A stretch of 64,000 nucleotides of DNA, from assembly GCF_014873955.1 (NCBI RefSeq), contig NZ_JADBED010000002.1, positions 11,300 through 75,299 of the forward strand, given 5' to 3'. The stretch's first letter is position 1; every line of letters begins with the position of its first letter. This stretch comes from Nesterenkonia lutea. Its GTDB lineage: Bacteria; Actinomycetota; Actinomycetes; Actinomycetales; Micrococcaceae. The translations under genes were made by a program, and so were the position numbers. Positions 24,689-33,747 of this stretch are shown piece by piece. The notes under the pieces are model-generated. The model was not told where the DNA came from. It was given only the letters and a program-made list of their open reading frames with translations, and ran no database searches.

Positions 24689-26122
24689 ATGAATCCAGCA
24701 AAGGTGCACGTGGTCGCTGGACGATTTGAGGTGGCGTTGAGTGGCGAGCCTGAAATCGTTCCAGCGACCCAAGTGGTCATTTCCGTAGCAGGCGCTCACT
24801 CGAGGAATGTGACTCTAGATGGGAGAGCGGTGCGCTTATCTTCCGGCGAGGTAGGCGTCATTGCGCTTGACCTCGTGAGATCGACGGGGTTTCACCACTT
24901 AGTTGTCGATGGGCAGAGCTACTGGTTCGGTACTGAGGACGCGAAACTGGGCTTAGCAGGTGTTACGGCGATGCTGGAGGAGCTGAGCAGTGTCGGGACG
25001 GGGTGGACCGGACAAGCAATGTTCTCAAGCGGTGCAGGGTTGAGAGACCCCCATGTTAGTTACGGATGGCTGGACCAGTGGGCGGATCAAGCTCTGCGGG
25101 CAGTATCCGTGGTCATCGAAACTCCACGCTCCACAACGATTAACGACCAGGTCCTTCGACGGCGCGGTGGCGCAGGTGTGTTGCTCGCTCCAACCTTGCG
25201 ACTACTACGCTCGGACCCTCAGCGATACCTAGCTCCGCGAGAAGCCGGGATACTCAACGTCGAAGGACAGCAGTACGACCCCCTGCGTGTTGTCGCCCGG
25301 CGCCGGGGTTCAACTCTTGACACCATCGCGAATCGGCGAGCTCTTGCAATCTTGGGTTGGGTTGATCGGTTGTCAAAAGACGTAATTGAGGCGAGTGTGA
25401 ACACCGACGCTGTCGCTCGCGCCCGACTGTGGTCAAATCGCGCTCGAGCCTTGCTTAATCGCCCACTGGCTCAAACATTGGGACAACAAGCTCTTAGCGC
25501 CCAACCGAGGCAGGCCGAAGAGATCACTGACGGTGCATATCAGGCCACCTATCGGATAGCGAGTGACCTGTTGGAGCGTTTCGGTTGGAGCGCAAGTCTG
25601 CAACCGAGATCGCGCCTGAGCTATGTGCAGCAATCCGACATGATATTTCAGGCGTATGCGGCTTCTCGCCTCGCGAGGGAATTCGGTATGGTGCAGACTT
25701 CGAGCGTCCTGGGATCGGTTCAACCTGCTTTTTCCGGACAGAAGTTTGACCTCTACTACGACACCCGTCCGCCGTCGGATGTGCTTCGATCATGGCGCAG
25801 TTTCAGTCACCGACCAGATCTATCTCGTCCAGATTTGTTGTTGTATGAACGACGCTCCGGTCGCGTCGCCGTGATTGACGCGAAGTATCGTCGAGCTCGG
25901 GACGGAGGGTCCTCGGAAGATTCACGTAGAGATATGAGTTCCTACATGAGCCTGTACGGTTTGACGGCCGTAACGGTCCTCTTCCCAGGAACTAAATCCT
26001 CGGTTGAGGAAGTTTCGGGGAAGGGTCATCGTATAGTCGAGGCGGCCGTATCCCCATCAATAACTAATATCGTCGACGTGGCTAAAGCAGTTGCTGGAAC
26101 GCTCGCTGCGCCCGCATTTTAG
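24689..26122 (+). CDS. McrC-like DUF2357/PD-(D/E)XK nuclease
   Basis: 477 residues from ATG 24689. The N-terminal half has the beta-rich DUF2357 look. The C-terminal half ends in a nuclease core RPDLLLYE (D382), then VAVIDAKYRR (D397, K399), the D...DxK signature of McrC-type restriction nucleases. YQATYRIASDLLERFG and the QSDMIFQAYAASRLAREF helix match McrC relatives. In McrBC-type systems this subunit cuts DNA when driven by an AAA+ motor. The likely motor gene lies tail-to-tail on the other strand, with a four-base overlap of stop codons. A TTG start 28 codons upstream is possible but weaker. Confidence 0.75.
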   Translation: MNPAKVHVVAGRFEVALSGEPEIVPATQVVISVAGAHSRNVTLDGRAVRLSSGEVGVIALDLVRSTGFHHLVVDGQSYWFGTEDAKLGLAGVTAMLEELSSVGTGWTGQAMFSSGAGLRDPHVSYGWLDQWADQALRAVSVVIETPRSTTINDQVLRRRGGAGVLLAPTLRLLRSDPQRYLAPREAGILNVEGQQYDPLRVVARRRGSTLDTIANRRALAILGWVDRLSKDVIEASVNTDAVARARLWSNRARALLNRPLAQTLGQQALSAQPRQAEEITDGAYQATYRIASDLLERFGWSASLQPRSRLSYVQQSDMIFQAYAASRLAREFGMVQTSSVLGSVQPAFSGQKFDLYYDTRPPSDVLRSWRSFSHRPDLSRPDLLLYERRSGRVAVIDAKYRRARDGGSSEDSRRDMSSYMSLYGLTAVTVLFPGTKSSVEEVSGKGHRIVEAAVSPSITNIVDVAKAVAGTLAAPAF

Positions 26123-27867
26123 AGCAGCGACAAGAGTTCGTCGGACGGTCCGTCCATCATTCGCTCCATCAGTCGGTCTATCTCCTCAGCATTAGGCAGA
26201 TTCGCATAGGCCGAGCGGAATGCCTCGACGTCACTGAAGGAGCCACGGACCTGGTGAAGAATCTTGTCGGCTACGGAATGGCCGAGCGCTTCGAGTTCAG
26301 CACTCTCGCTGCGAGGTGCGTGGGCAATGTTTAGAACGACGTCGCGCAGAAGGCCCATCGTAAACCAAGAGCGGCCTGTCGGAGTCTCGAGCACGGCGGA
26401 GGTCACATCCTTCAGAGAGGTGCGTACCGCATCGCTAAAGTCGTCGACAGAATCAACTGTGTTTAGATTGTACAGGCGTAGCCCGTCAAACTGTGTTCCA
26501 GCCGAACGGTCAGCCCGATTCTGAATTCGTTTTCGTTCAGCTAAAATTAAATCTGTAGCAAGGTCGGTAACCGCATTTGCTGGATCTTCATCGTATCGGT
26601 CGCCTAGAACATTCGACATGGTGATGATGGTGGAGCGTCGCTTCGTGGGTGAGCTTACGCGGGCGCGCGTTTCAGGCTCGTCGCGGTAGGAGTTGCATGT
26701 TGCAATGATGAATGCGTCGATAGGGAGCTGAGCTTCTTGGCCGGCGGGGAGCCGAACCAATCGCTCCTGATCCTGTGTCGCCACTAAGACCGAAGAAAGG
26801 TAGGTCTCGATGGCAGCGAGGTTGAACTCTTCTAGAACAACCACACGGGCTTCGAGTGGCTCTTCGGTACGCAAGATGGATCGCGCAAAGTCGCGATACT
26901 CCGGTGAGCCATCCAAGCGTTCATATCCGATGAATTCGGCTTCATCGAAGTCAGCTCGAATTGGGACGACTAGAGGCGCGGCGAGATCGAGGACCGATTC
27001 CATTCCCCGCCCAAGAAGGTTTGCGAATAGCGACTTTCCCGTACCAGGCTGGCCTACCAGCACAACCAAGTCGCCACGCATCCATGCGACTAGTACGCGG
27101 CGTACCAGCCCCGCGGGGAGAACATAACCCCCTGCGCCAATGGTTGTTTCTAAGGCGCCGACGAGTTCCTCAAGGGACAGATTGACGACCGGTGCTGGTG
27201 GTCTTGAGCCCAAGAGCTCATAGGTCCCTTCGTCGACGGCCGCGTCCGCAAATGGGGCACTCCGATATTCGTCAGGGACGTCCGTGGAGTAAAGGGTGCC
27301 GATTAGGTCGCCGCGATCTGGGTAAAAGTTGTGTCGAAACCACGCAATCAGTTTGTCGATCGGCTCTGTAGCACTGCCAACGACTGCGGGTGTGAGAGTC
27401 TCGACGTCGACTTCTCGGCCGAACCAGAGAGCTAGGTCGACCAGTCGCACAGCCTGATTCTTGTGCTTCAGCAGTTCTGCGCCGGAAGTGCTTGTGAGAG
27501 ACCAGGAGTCACGGCCCTTTGGCGAGGCCTGCTGTTTAAATACGACCCCCTGGTTCATGAGGTGGTTTCGCTGCCGCTGCAGACCCCCGCCTGGGTACTT
27601 TGTTGTCTGCCATTCGGGTGCTGAAGCTGTGCGGGACCATGGTGCGTAGTAGGGGCGATCGGGGTCTGGGGGGCGGGGGAGAAGGAAGAACTCCCGGAGT
27701 AGAGCCCCCTCTTCGGTCGACCCAAACGGGATCGCGGAGCTTGAGACGTCAACGCCAGCCTCCACGCCTGCGCGCAACAGAGCGGGGAGCGTGACCACCG
27801 AGAGTGGGTGAGCGCCGTCGAACGCGTGGGCTGCGGCTAGAACGAGCTGGGGAGGAGGGAATTGCAC
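26119..27867 (-). CDS. McrB-like AAA+ ATPase
   Basis: 582 residues. Walker A VGQPGTGKS lies at about 271-279, Walker B VVVLEEFN at 342-349, and sensor-1-like IIATCNSYRD near 388-396, followed by an arginine-rich stretch. This is the MoxR/McrB clade layout. The McrB-type MNTAD signature is not present (ATCNS stands in its place), so nucleotide preference is open. Residues 1-150 (including YYAPW, YPGGGLQRQRN and a Trp-rich part) form an N-terminal domain I do not recognise; in McrB relatives this position holds the DNA-reading domain. It is convergent with the McrC-like nuclease and followed upstream by a methyltransferase gene on the same strand, 27 bases away. Confidence 0.72.
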   Translation of the reverse strand: MQFPPPQLVLAAAHAFDGAHPLSVVTLPALLRAGVEAGVDVSSSAIPFGSTEEGALLREFFLLPRPPDPDRPYYAPWSRTASAPEWQTTKYPGGGLQRQRNHLMNQGVVFKQQASPKGRDSWSLTSTSGAELLKHKNQAVRLVDLALWFGREVDVETLTPAVVGSATEPIDKLIAWFRHNFYPDRGDLIGTLYSTDVPDEYRSAPFADAAVDEGTYELLGSRPPAPVVNLSLEELVGALETTIGAGGYVLPAGLVRRVLVAWMRGDLVVLVGQPGTGKSLFANLLGRGMESVLDLAAPLVVPIRADFDEAEFIGYERLDGSPEYRDFARSILRTEEPLEARVVVLEEFNLAAIETYLSSVLVATQDQERLVRLPAGQEAQLPIDAFIIATCNSYRDEPETRARVSSPTKRRSTIITMSNVLGDRYDEDPANAVTDLATDLILAERKRIQNRADRSAGTQFDGLRLYNLNTVDSVDDFSDAVRTSLKDVTSAVLETPTGRSWFTMGLLRDVVLNIAHAPRSESAELEALGHSVADKILHQVRGSFSDVEAFRSAYANLPNAEEIDRLMERMMDGPSDELLSLL

Positions 27868-27894
27868 GTGCTCAGACTAGCGCGAATGCTGCCC

Positions 27895-28791
27895 TTAACG
27901 CTCCTGGGTCTGTTTGGTCATGTTGTCCGCGATCAATCCGCAGAACGAGGGGTTGAGTTCAACACCAACGGAAGATCGTCCCATTTCTTCAGCGACATAC
28001 ATTGTGGTCCCTCCGCCGACAAAGGGGTCCAAAACCGTGCCTCCCTCAGGGCACCCAGTTTCAATGCAACGCTCAACCAGCGATCGGGGGTAGGGCGCGT
28101 AGTGGGTGCCTCGAGCCAGCGATTTTCGGTCTGGCTCAATAAACCAAACATCTTCCTCACCCCCGAGACCTTCACGATTGAAGAAGTAACGAGGATGTTT
28201 TGAGAACAGAAAAATATGTTCGTATTTCCGCCAAGGTCGGTCCTTGCTGGTTGGCTCAGGAATTGCACTGTTGCGTACCCATATGATCGAGCTGCGGAGC
28301 GTCCATCCGTCTGCCTGCATTGCCAGTGCAACTCGCCATGGGATACCAATCAATGATTTCCGAGGGAGTCCTAGGCCCGGTCCGTCGACGGCGCGCAGTC
28401 CCGGCAATCGACGGCTTCGATGCTTGTTATCTTGGCCGTGAGGTTTGCCTTTGGCGCTGTAATACGTATCGCCTAGGTTGAGGAAAACGGTTCCGTCCTG
28501 CGCAAGGGCAGGTTTTATTGCTGCGAAGGCTTCCACGAGGTTTTCGACAAAACCATCGATCGTCGCCTCAAGGCCGAACTGACCGTTGACCTCGTAGTCG
28601 CGTTGCCAGTAGTAGGGCGGTGAAGTAATGACCGTGTTCACTGACTCAGGCTCTAGACCCTTCACTGCTTCGCGACAGTCGCCGAGTAGTACCTGCCACG
28701 TCGTGTCGTCCCGACCGGCTCCGCCAGCGAAGAGATGGTCGTCCGTCTTATGGAGGGAGTTCATTGCTACTTTCACTGGGGAGGGCTGCAT
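27895..28791 (-). CDS. DNA methyltransferase, beta class (N4-C or N6-A)
   Basis: 298 residues; ATG 28764 is a plausible shorter start. The catalytic motif IV TSPPYYW (about 56-62) precedes the AdoMet motif I VLDPFVGGGTT near 255-265, followed by GVELNPSF. This order marks a beta-class amino-methyltransferase. TSPPY is commonest in N4-cytosine enzymes, though N6-adenine enzymes also use it. The gene is transcribed just ahead of the AAA+ gene, suggesting one restriction-modification unit in which it protects host DNA. The target sequence cannot be read from the gene. Confidence 0.8.
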   Translation of the reverse strand: MQPSPVKVAMNSLHKTDDHLFAGGAGRDDTTWQVLLGDCREAVKGLEPESVNTVITSPPYYWQRDYEVNGQFGLEATIDGFVENLVEAFAAIKPALAQDGTVFLNLGDTYYSAKGKPHGQDNKHRSRRLPGLRAVDGPGLGLPRKSLIGIPWRVALAMQADGWTLRSSIIWVRNSAIPEPTSKDRPWRKYEHIFLFSKHPRYFFNREGLGGEEDVWFIEPDRKSLARGTHYAPYPRSLVERCIETGCPEGGTVLDPFVGGGTTMYVAEEMGRSSVGVELNPSFCGLIADNMTKQTQER

Positions 28792-28908
28792 GCAACGTTT
28801 AACGTACCATTATTGTAAGAGATCTCCGACGGCAGTGCTAATCCGCTATCTGGATATCAATCGATCGAACGAGCGGGCGAATCAGGCCCGCGCCTGTAGG
28901 GTTGTTCC

Positions 28909-29136
28909 GTGTCTGAGCCGGAATCCGAGCAGAGTTTACGTGGTCTCGCGCGGTTTCTCGTAGGCCCAGCAGAGATCGCCGAGCGATTGGGTGTCGAAGC
29001 CAACACAATCAACGTGTGGAAAGTCCGCCACGAGAGTTTTCCTCTGCCAGTCAGAAGATTGAAGACTGGTGATGTCTGGGACGTGCGTGAGATTCGTGTT
29101 TGGGCGGAGCACACGGGGCGCGAGTTTCGCAGCTGA
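28909..29136 (+). CDS. Small HTH regulator next to the methyltransferase
   Basis: 75 residues from GTG 28909. VGPAEIAERLGVEANTINVWK...FPLPVRRLKTGDVWDVREIRVWA is a MerR/AlpA-like winged helix-turn-helix. It diverges from the methyltransferase gene across a 117-base gap, the position of a restriction-modification controller. A phage-type excisionase is the alternative reading. Confidence 0.6.
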   Translation: MSEPESEQSLRGLARFLVGPAEIAERLGVEANTINVWKVRHESFPLPVRRLKTGDVWDVREIRVWAEHTGREFRS

Positions 29137-29506
29137 GTTGTGGGGATGGCGGATCAATCTCTGCCCCCCGCCGAACGAGCGAATAAGCTCTGCTCAGCGA
29201 CAACCTCTAACACTCCATTTTAATCGCGTTCGCATGGCTACTAGGAAGTTCGGAGCGCCGCGGTTGGGAACTGCAGCTCGCACTCAGCGGTTTGGTCCAC
29301 TTGGGAGACTCATTTCCTCCAGGGGGTGGCCCCGTCCCCTAGTACGAGCTCTGTCCCTGATGTGTCGCTCAGGGTCTAAACCTGAGCGCAATGGCGGGGC
29401 TCTAGAGTGCGCGCTGACTTCATGCCACAAGCTCCTGAAGGGCCCAGGGAATGTTCTCACCTCTGGCGGCGTCTGGGTATACGCAAAGCAACGCAGCATG
29501 GCGAGA
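29137..29506. other. No recognisable gene
   Basis: About 370 bases downstream of the HTH gene. Frames on both strands are open only by base composition and match nothing I know. Confidence 0.4.
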
Positions 29507-29536
29507 AGTGGGGCGGCGCTTTCGCACCGCCCCACT
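29507..29536. terminator. GC-rich hairpin terminator
   Basis: AGTGGGGCGG (29507-29516) pairs with CCGCCCCACT (29527-29536). It lies 12 bases beyond the 3' end of the small minus-strand gene at 29549-29761 and probably ends its transcript. Confidence 0.65.
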
Positions 29537-29548
29537 GGGTTCCGAGAG

Positions 29549-29761
29549 TTAGACCTTCTGGTTGATCGTTCCTCCTGGGTTTTCATTGCCCCAGCGAGTG
29601 GTCACAAACTTGCCTGTCGTGGCAGAGCGCGTGACGTTGCGACTGTTTGAGGTGCCGGAACCGACACGCTCAGTAGTCGTCGTGCGGGGCGACCGCTTAG
29701 CGTGAGCCTTCGTGACGAAGCGCCCGCTGCGGGCGCTCCTGCTGACAGATCCTCGAGCCAT
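29549..29761 (-). CDS. Small basic protein, actinobacterial family of unknown function
   Basis: 70 residues from ATG 29761, seven bases after GGAG. It contains two copies of the motif S-R/N-R-SA-x-(S/T)-G-(R/K)-FVT (SARSGRFVTK and SATTGKFVTT) separated by a Ser/Thr-rich linker. Proteins with this internal repeat are common in actinobacterial genomes. Their role is unknown to me. The strong positive charge suggests nucleic-acid contact. Confidence 0.6.
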   Translation of the reverse strand: MARGSVSRSARSGRFVTKAHAKRSPRTTTTERVGSGTSNSRNVTRSATTGKFVTTRWGNENPGGTINQKV

Positions 29762-29910
29762 GATTGACTCCAATTCTCCGGCGGAGGGTGTCTCCCTGCT
29801 ACTCTCGAAAACACTCTGATAGCGCGGTCCGAGAGCTGCCGGTCAGTTGCTCAGGTGCTCGAACACCCAGCAATTCCATTGTATCGGCAGGCACGGACAC
29901 GCCCGGTGAC

Positions 29911-29966
29911 CAAAACCCCACATCTAGTATTCGAGCATTGCTCAAATAACTAGATGTGGGATTTTG
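29911..29966. terminator. Bidirectional terminator hairpin
   Basis: CAAAACCCCACATCTAGT (from 29911) pairs with ACTAGATGTGGGATTTTG (to 29966) with one mismatch. An inner GAGC/GCTC stem closes an ATT loop. A-run and T-run flanks make it a terminator in both directions. It insulates the lipoprotein gene from what lies upstream. Confidence 0.65.
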
Positions 29967-30085
29967 CGTGAGTCCCCCGAGTGGCTCCGAGGTCGTACTG
30001 GCGGTCTAACTGGGCCGGACACTTTGCCGATGGTGCGCTGGTGTTCGTGGTGACGGGAGCCCAGGCCATAAGTAGGGTGTCGAGC

Positions 30086-30574
30086 ATGGCTACTCCCTCA
30101 GTTCCCTCACCACGATTTCGTGGAATCCCTATGGTGACAATGCTTGCGACCGGGGCTTTGGCCCTAGTTGCCTGCGGAGAACCTGAGCAGCAGAACGACG
30201 CTACGCCTGTCGCCTTCGAAGACGTTGATGAACTCTTCTCTGCTGTCGATGACCAGCTGGACTGCCCTGAAGATTCAAGCGGGGAGTACCATTTCGCCCT
30301 TCCATCAGACCAAGACGCGGAGATCCTGCAAGGCCGCAGCTGCGCGGAGAGTATCGTCATGGCCAGTTCAGATGATGAGGAACGCCTGGCTGAGATACGG
30401 GAGATGATGTCCTCAGCTCAAGGTCCGTTGTCCGTAGTCGAAGACTCTACGTGGTTCGTCGCAGACATCACGGAGGTCGCCGGAGACGGTGAAGCCACGG
30501 ACTTGGCGCATCCCGGCTCGCGGGATCTACAGGGCCTGGCCGAGGACTGGAAAGCCACCTACACGGAGCAATAA
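30086..30574 (+). CDS. Small secreted lipoprotein of unknown function
   Basis: 162 residues from ATG 30086. The signal peptide with a hydrophobic core (MVTMLATGALALVACGE) carries a lipobox LVAC. The mature part is acidic and has two further cysteines (QLDCPED, GRSCAE) that may form a disulphide. No family was recognised. It is probably anchored on the outer face of the membrane. Confidence 0.6.
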   Translation: MATPSVPSPRFRGIPMVTMLATGALALVACGEPEQQNDATPVAFEDVDELFSAVDDQLDCPEDSSGEYHFALPSDQDAEILQGRSCAESIVMASSDDEERLAEIREMMSSAQGPLSVVEDSTWFVADITEVAGDGEATDLAHPGSRDLQGLAEDWKATYTEQ

Positions 30575-30697
30575 GTGCGCAGCGGGGGTGACATCAAACG
30601 CTGCGAATAGACCGCCACTTATCGCTGCGATCCACACCCCTCAGCGCAGCGCATCTCGCGAGTGCACGCGGTCGGCTACGGTATATCGGTGGATCAA

Positions 30698-30973
30698 ATG
30701 CCAGGAACTTTAGGTGCCTATGTGGACGAGTCGAGCTGCAATCGCAGCGACTCCACACAGGAATACTTAATAGGCGCAGCAATCATGGATGCCGCAGATG
30801 AGGCTGCTATCCGTGAGGAACTTCGCCCCTTGCTGTTGCCAGGGCAGATCAAGTTGCACTGGACAGACGAGCAGGAGAGTCGACGTCGCCGAATCGTCTC
30901 GGCCATTGCCAGCTTGGAACCGATGAACTTCATCGTTGCCCACCTCAGTCAACGACAAGCCAAGACAGAGCGA
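30698..30973 (+). pseudogene. DUF3800-like gene, 5' half, split by IS21
   Basis: 92 codons begin GTLGAYVDES, the DUF3800 hallmark of a strand with an acidic active-site-like residue. They run to AKTER, where the IS21 element enters. Joining base 30973 to 33154 restores a continuous 212-aa frame (...AKTER-FRRKCLETLYYE...), so the gene was intact before insertion. DUF3800 proteins have an RNase H-like fold and unknown function, often in defence or mobile contexts. GTG 30662 is an alternative start. Confidence 0.7.
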
Positions 30974-31032
30974 TGTCGACGACGCGTGAATACTGGTCAC
31001 TTAGCGACGGGTGAATTCTGGACACCCGGACC

Positions 31033-32301
31033 ATGCTAGGAGACATGATCACTGTGGAAGATTGGGCTGAAATCCGTCGGCTACATTTTGCCGAGTCCAT
31101 GCCGAAGAAGCAGATCGCTGAGAAGCTCGGGGTCTCCCGAACCACTGTCTATAAGGCCTTGGAATCCAGTGGACCTCCGAAGTACCAGCGCGAACCTAAG
31201 GGCTCGATCGCCGACGAGTACGTCCCAGAGATCCACAAGCTGCTCAAAGACACTCCCCGGATGCCAGCGACGGTGATCGCTGAACGGATCGGGTGGGAAC
31301 ACTCGATGACGGTGCTCAAAGACAAGGTCCGGGAACTGCGCCCCCTCTACACCGGGGTCGATCCGGCTGACCGATTGGTCCACCGCCCTGGGGAAGCCGC
31401 TCAGTTTGATCTATGGTTCCCCGAACCTCAGATCCCGGTCGGTTTCGGACAGACCCGCACCTTGCCGGTGCTGGTGATGACCCTGACGTTCTCGAGATTC
31501 CTGACCGCCACGATGCTGCCCTCGCGGCAGTCCGGCGACCTGCTGGCCGGGATGTGGCAGCTGATCAGCGGAGTCGGAGCGGTCTCGAAGTCCTTGATCT
31601 GGGACCGTGAAGCTGCGATCGCCCCCAAGGGCAGACCGCTGCCGCCGTTGCAGGCCTTCGCGGGGACCACCGCGACGAAGATGGTGATCGCTCCACCCAG
31701 GGACCCGGAGTTCAAGGGCATGACCGAGCGCAACAACGGGTACTTCGAGACCAGCTTCCTGCCCGGCCGATCCTTCGCTTCACCGCAAGATTTCAACACC
31801 CAGATCAGCACGTGGATCACTGGCCGGGCCAATCAGCGCATGATCCGCAGCCTCGGGGACAGACCGGTCAACGTCCTGGGCCGAGATCTGGCGGCGATGA
31901 CCGCGCTACCGCCCTCCCCACCTTCGACAGGTTTCTCGCACCAGGTGCGTCTGGCCCGGGACTACTATCTGCGGATCGATGCGAATGACTACTCGGTGGA
32001 TCCGCGGTTCATCGGTCGGTTGGTCCAGGTCACCGCGACCTTGGACCGGGTGGTGGCCGTGTGTGACGGTGAGATCGCTGCTGATCACCGGCGGTGCTGG
32101 GCCCGAGCCCAGGTGATCACAGACCCGGCTCATGTGGGCACCGCGAAGGCCATGCGGGCTCATTACAACGACACCGTGCGCCACCAGGTGCGCGGGACCA
32201 AGGACACTGAGGTGGCCTACCGGCCGCTGAGCGTCTATGACGAGCTTTTCGGACTCACCCACACCACGGTGCCGGCTGATGATCACAGGAGTGCCGCATG
32301 A
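31033..32301 (+). CDS. istA: IstA transposase of IS21
   Basis: 422 residues. The N-terminal helix-turn-helix is KKQIAEKLGVSRTTVYKAL. The rve/DDE core carries AAQFDLWFPE, DREAAI, and the PRDPEFKGMTERNNGYFETSFLPGR block with the catalytic Glu. A C-terminal IstB-contacting region follows. The start may be ATG 31033 or 31045. It overlaps istB by four bases. IstA cuts and joins the element ends, and IstB selects and prepares target DNA. Confidence 0.92.
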   Translation: MLGDMITVEDWAEIRRLHFAESMPKKQIAEKLGVSRTTVYKALESSGPPKYQREPKGSIADEYVPEIHKLLKDTPRMPATVIAERIGWEHSMTVLKDKVRELRPLYTGVDPADRLVHRPGEAAQFDLWFPEPQIPVGFGQTRTLPVLVMTLTFSRFLTATMLPSRQSGDLLAGMWQLISGVGAVSKSLIWDREAAIAPKGRPLPPLQAFAGTTATKMVIAPPRDPEFKGMTERNNGYFETSFLPGRSFASPQDFNTQISTWITGRANQRMIRSLGDRPVNVLGRDLAAMTALPPSPPSTGFSHQVRLARDYYLRIDANDYSVDPRFIGRLVQVTATLDRVVAVCDGEIAADHRRCWARAQVITDPAHVGTAKAMRAHYNDTVRHQVRGTKDTEVAYRPLSVYDELFGLTHTTVPADDHRSAA

Positions 32302-33086
32302 GTGCCACCAGTGGTGAGAAGATCGGCTCGACCCTGGCGCATCTGGTGAAGGTGATGAAGACTCCCACGATCGGCAGGGTCTGGGAAGACCTCGCCGAGA
32401 TTGCCCGGGAGCAGGGCTGGTCCCACGAGGAATACCTCGCTGCTGTCTTGGAGCGCCAAGTCGCTGATCGAGAGGCCAACGGCACCGCTCTGCGGATCCA
32501 GACCGCGAAGTTCCCCGCGATCAAGACCCTCGAGGACTTCAACACCGACTATCAGCCCGGCCTGCGCCGTGACGTGCTGGCTCATCTGCAGAACACGAGC
32601 TTCGTGCCCAAGGCAGAGAACGTCATCCTGCTGGGACCCCCAGGGGTGGGTAAGACTCATCTGGGCATCGGGCTAGGAATCAAGGCCTGCCAGGCCGGGT
32701 ACCCGGCGCTCTTCGACACTGCTGCGGGGTGGGTCAACCGGCTCAGCGACGCGCATCAGCGCCACGGTGGTCTGGATCAGGAGCTCAAAAGGCTTCGCAG
32801 GTACCGGCTGTTGATCATTGATGAGCTCGGCTATCTGCCCTTCGATGCTGATGCGGCGAATCTGTTCTTCCAACTGGTCGCTGCCCGCTATGAACAGGGG
32901 TCTTTGCTGATCACGAGCAACCTCTCCTTCGGCAGGTGGGGTGAGATCTTCAGCGATGACACCGTCGCGGCGGCGATGATCGATCGGCTGGTCCATCACG
33001 CGGAGGTCCTCACCCTCGATGGAGAGTCCTACCGCACACGGAGCCGCCGCGAGCTCATCGAGACCACTACCTCTAGAACCCCGTAA
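32298..33086 (+). CDS. istB: IstB ATPase helper of IS21
   Basis: 262 residues. Walker A GPPGVGKTH lies at 113-121, Walker B LLIIDELGYLPFD, and sensor LLITSNLSFGRWG. This is the DnaC-like AAA+ layout of IstB, and the length is normal for the family. It starts inside the istA stop. The C-terminus has the usual IDRLVHHAEVLTLDGESYR segment. Confidence 0.93.
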   Translation: MSATSGEKIGSTLAHLVKVMKTPTIGRVWEDLAEIAREQGWSHEEYLAAVLERQVADREANGTALRIQTAKFPAIKTLEDFNTDYQPGLRRDVLAHLQNTSFVPKAENVILLGPPGVGKTHLGIGLGIKACQAGYPALFDTAAGWVNRLSDAHQRHGGLDQELKRLRRYRLLIIDELGYLPFDADAANLFFQLVAARYEQGSLLITSNLSFGRWGEIFSDDTVAAAMIDRLVHHAEVLTLDGESYRTRSRRELIETTTSRTP

Positions 33087-33153
33087 GGAAAACACGGCGT
33101 TCAGTTTTTACCCGTCGCTGAGTGTTCAGTTTTCGGCCGTCGTTGACAAGCGA

Positions 33154-33516
33154 TTCCGCCGCAAGTGTCTTGAAACCCTCTATTACGAGTTAGCCGGTCA
33201 CGAGGTCTATCCGGTGACATTGGAGAGCCGGGGATCTTCTCAGGACAAGAAAGACCGGGCTCACATCGTGGCCCTTCAGGGACAGGGACTCAATAAAGGT
33301 GTGCGCATCCAGCACCTACGAGGTGGAGACGAACCGCTGCTGTGGATCGCGGACGCTGTGCTTGGTTCCTTGAACTCTGCATATCTCGGCGAGCCGGCGC
33401 ACTTCGAGGCGCTTCAAGACACGATCCTGCTCCGACAGCACACGCCAGATTCACTGGTTCATCTTGAAGAGGGCAAACGAAAGGCCCTAGATCCAGTCGT
33501 CCGGCTGGGGTTCTAA
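33154..33516 (+). pseudogene. DUF3800-like gene, 3' half, split by IS21
   Basis: The continuation of the gene begun at 30698. After the right-hand AGCGA it runs in frame FRRKCLETLYYELAGHEV to the stop. The segment PLLWIADAVLGSLNSAYLG corresponds to the C-terminal IADxVxG element of DUF3800 proteins. There is no start codon context of its own, so it is unlikely to be translated now. Confidence 0.65.
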
Positions 33517-33747
33517 GGCCTTCTTCCCTACCCGTCGTAACGGGGGGGCAGTCCCTACCGTAGTCGCGCGCACCCATATCCGCAACAGCCGAATGCCCTC
33601 GTATACCAGCAAATCAGGGGCTCGGCTGGCCAAGTGCTGAGGGTGCCCTCTTGGACACCTAAAACATTTATAGCCTTTTTGGGAACTATTAGATTTATAA
33701 CCCATGCCACACACTATGGGTTGTCTAGTTAACAACCGGGGGAGCGT

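Larger units (their letters stand above)
30974..33148 (+). mobile_element. Complete IS21-family insertion sequence, 2175 bp
   Basis: The ends start TGTC(G/A)ACGACG and share a second block, CAGCGACGGGT/TAGCGACGGGT, forming the multiple terminal repeats typical of IS21. The 5-bp direct repeat AGCGA flanks it (30969-30973 and 33149-33153). It carries istA and istB in overlapping order. Both genes are full length and the target is perfectly reconstructed, so the insertion looks recent. Confidence 0.92.

Noticed and set aside
29069-29650. 193-codon plus-strand frame after the small HTH gene
   Set aside because: It crosses a terminator hairpin and the antisense of a better-supported small gene, and it has no known motif.
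33019-33516. A 165-codon gene beginning inside istB
   Set aside because: The first part is istB and IS21 end sequence read out of frame. Only the segment after the target duplication is real, and it belongs to the split DUF3800-like gene.
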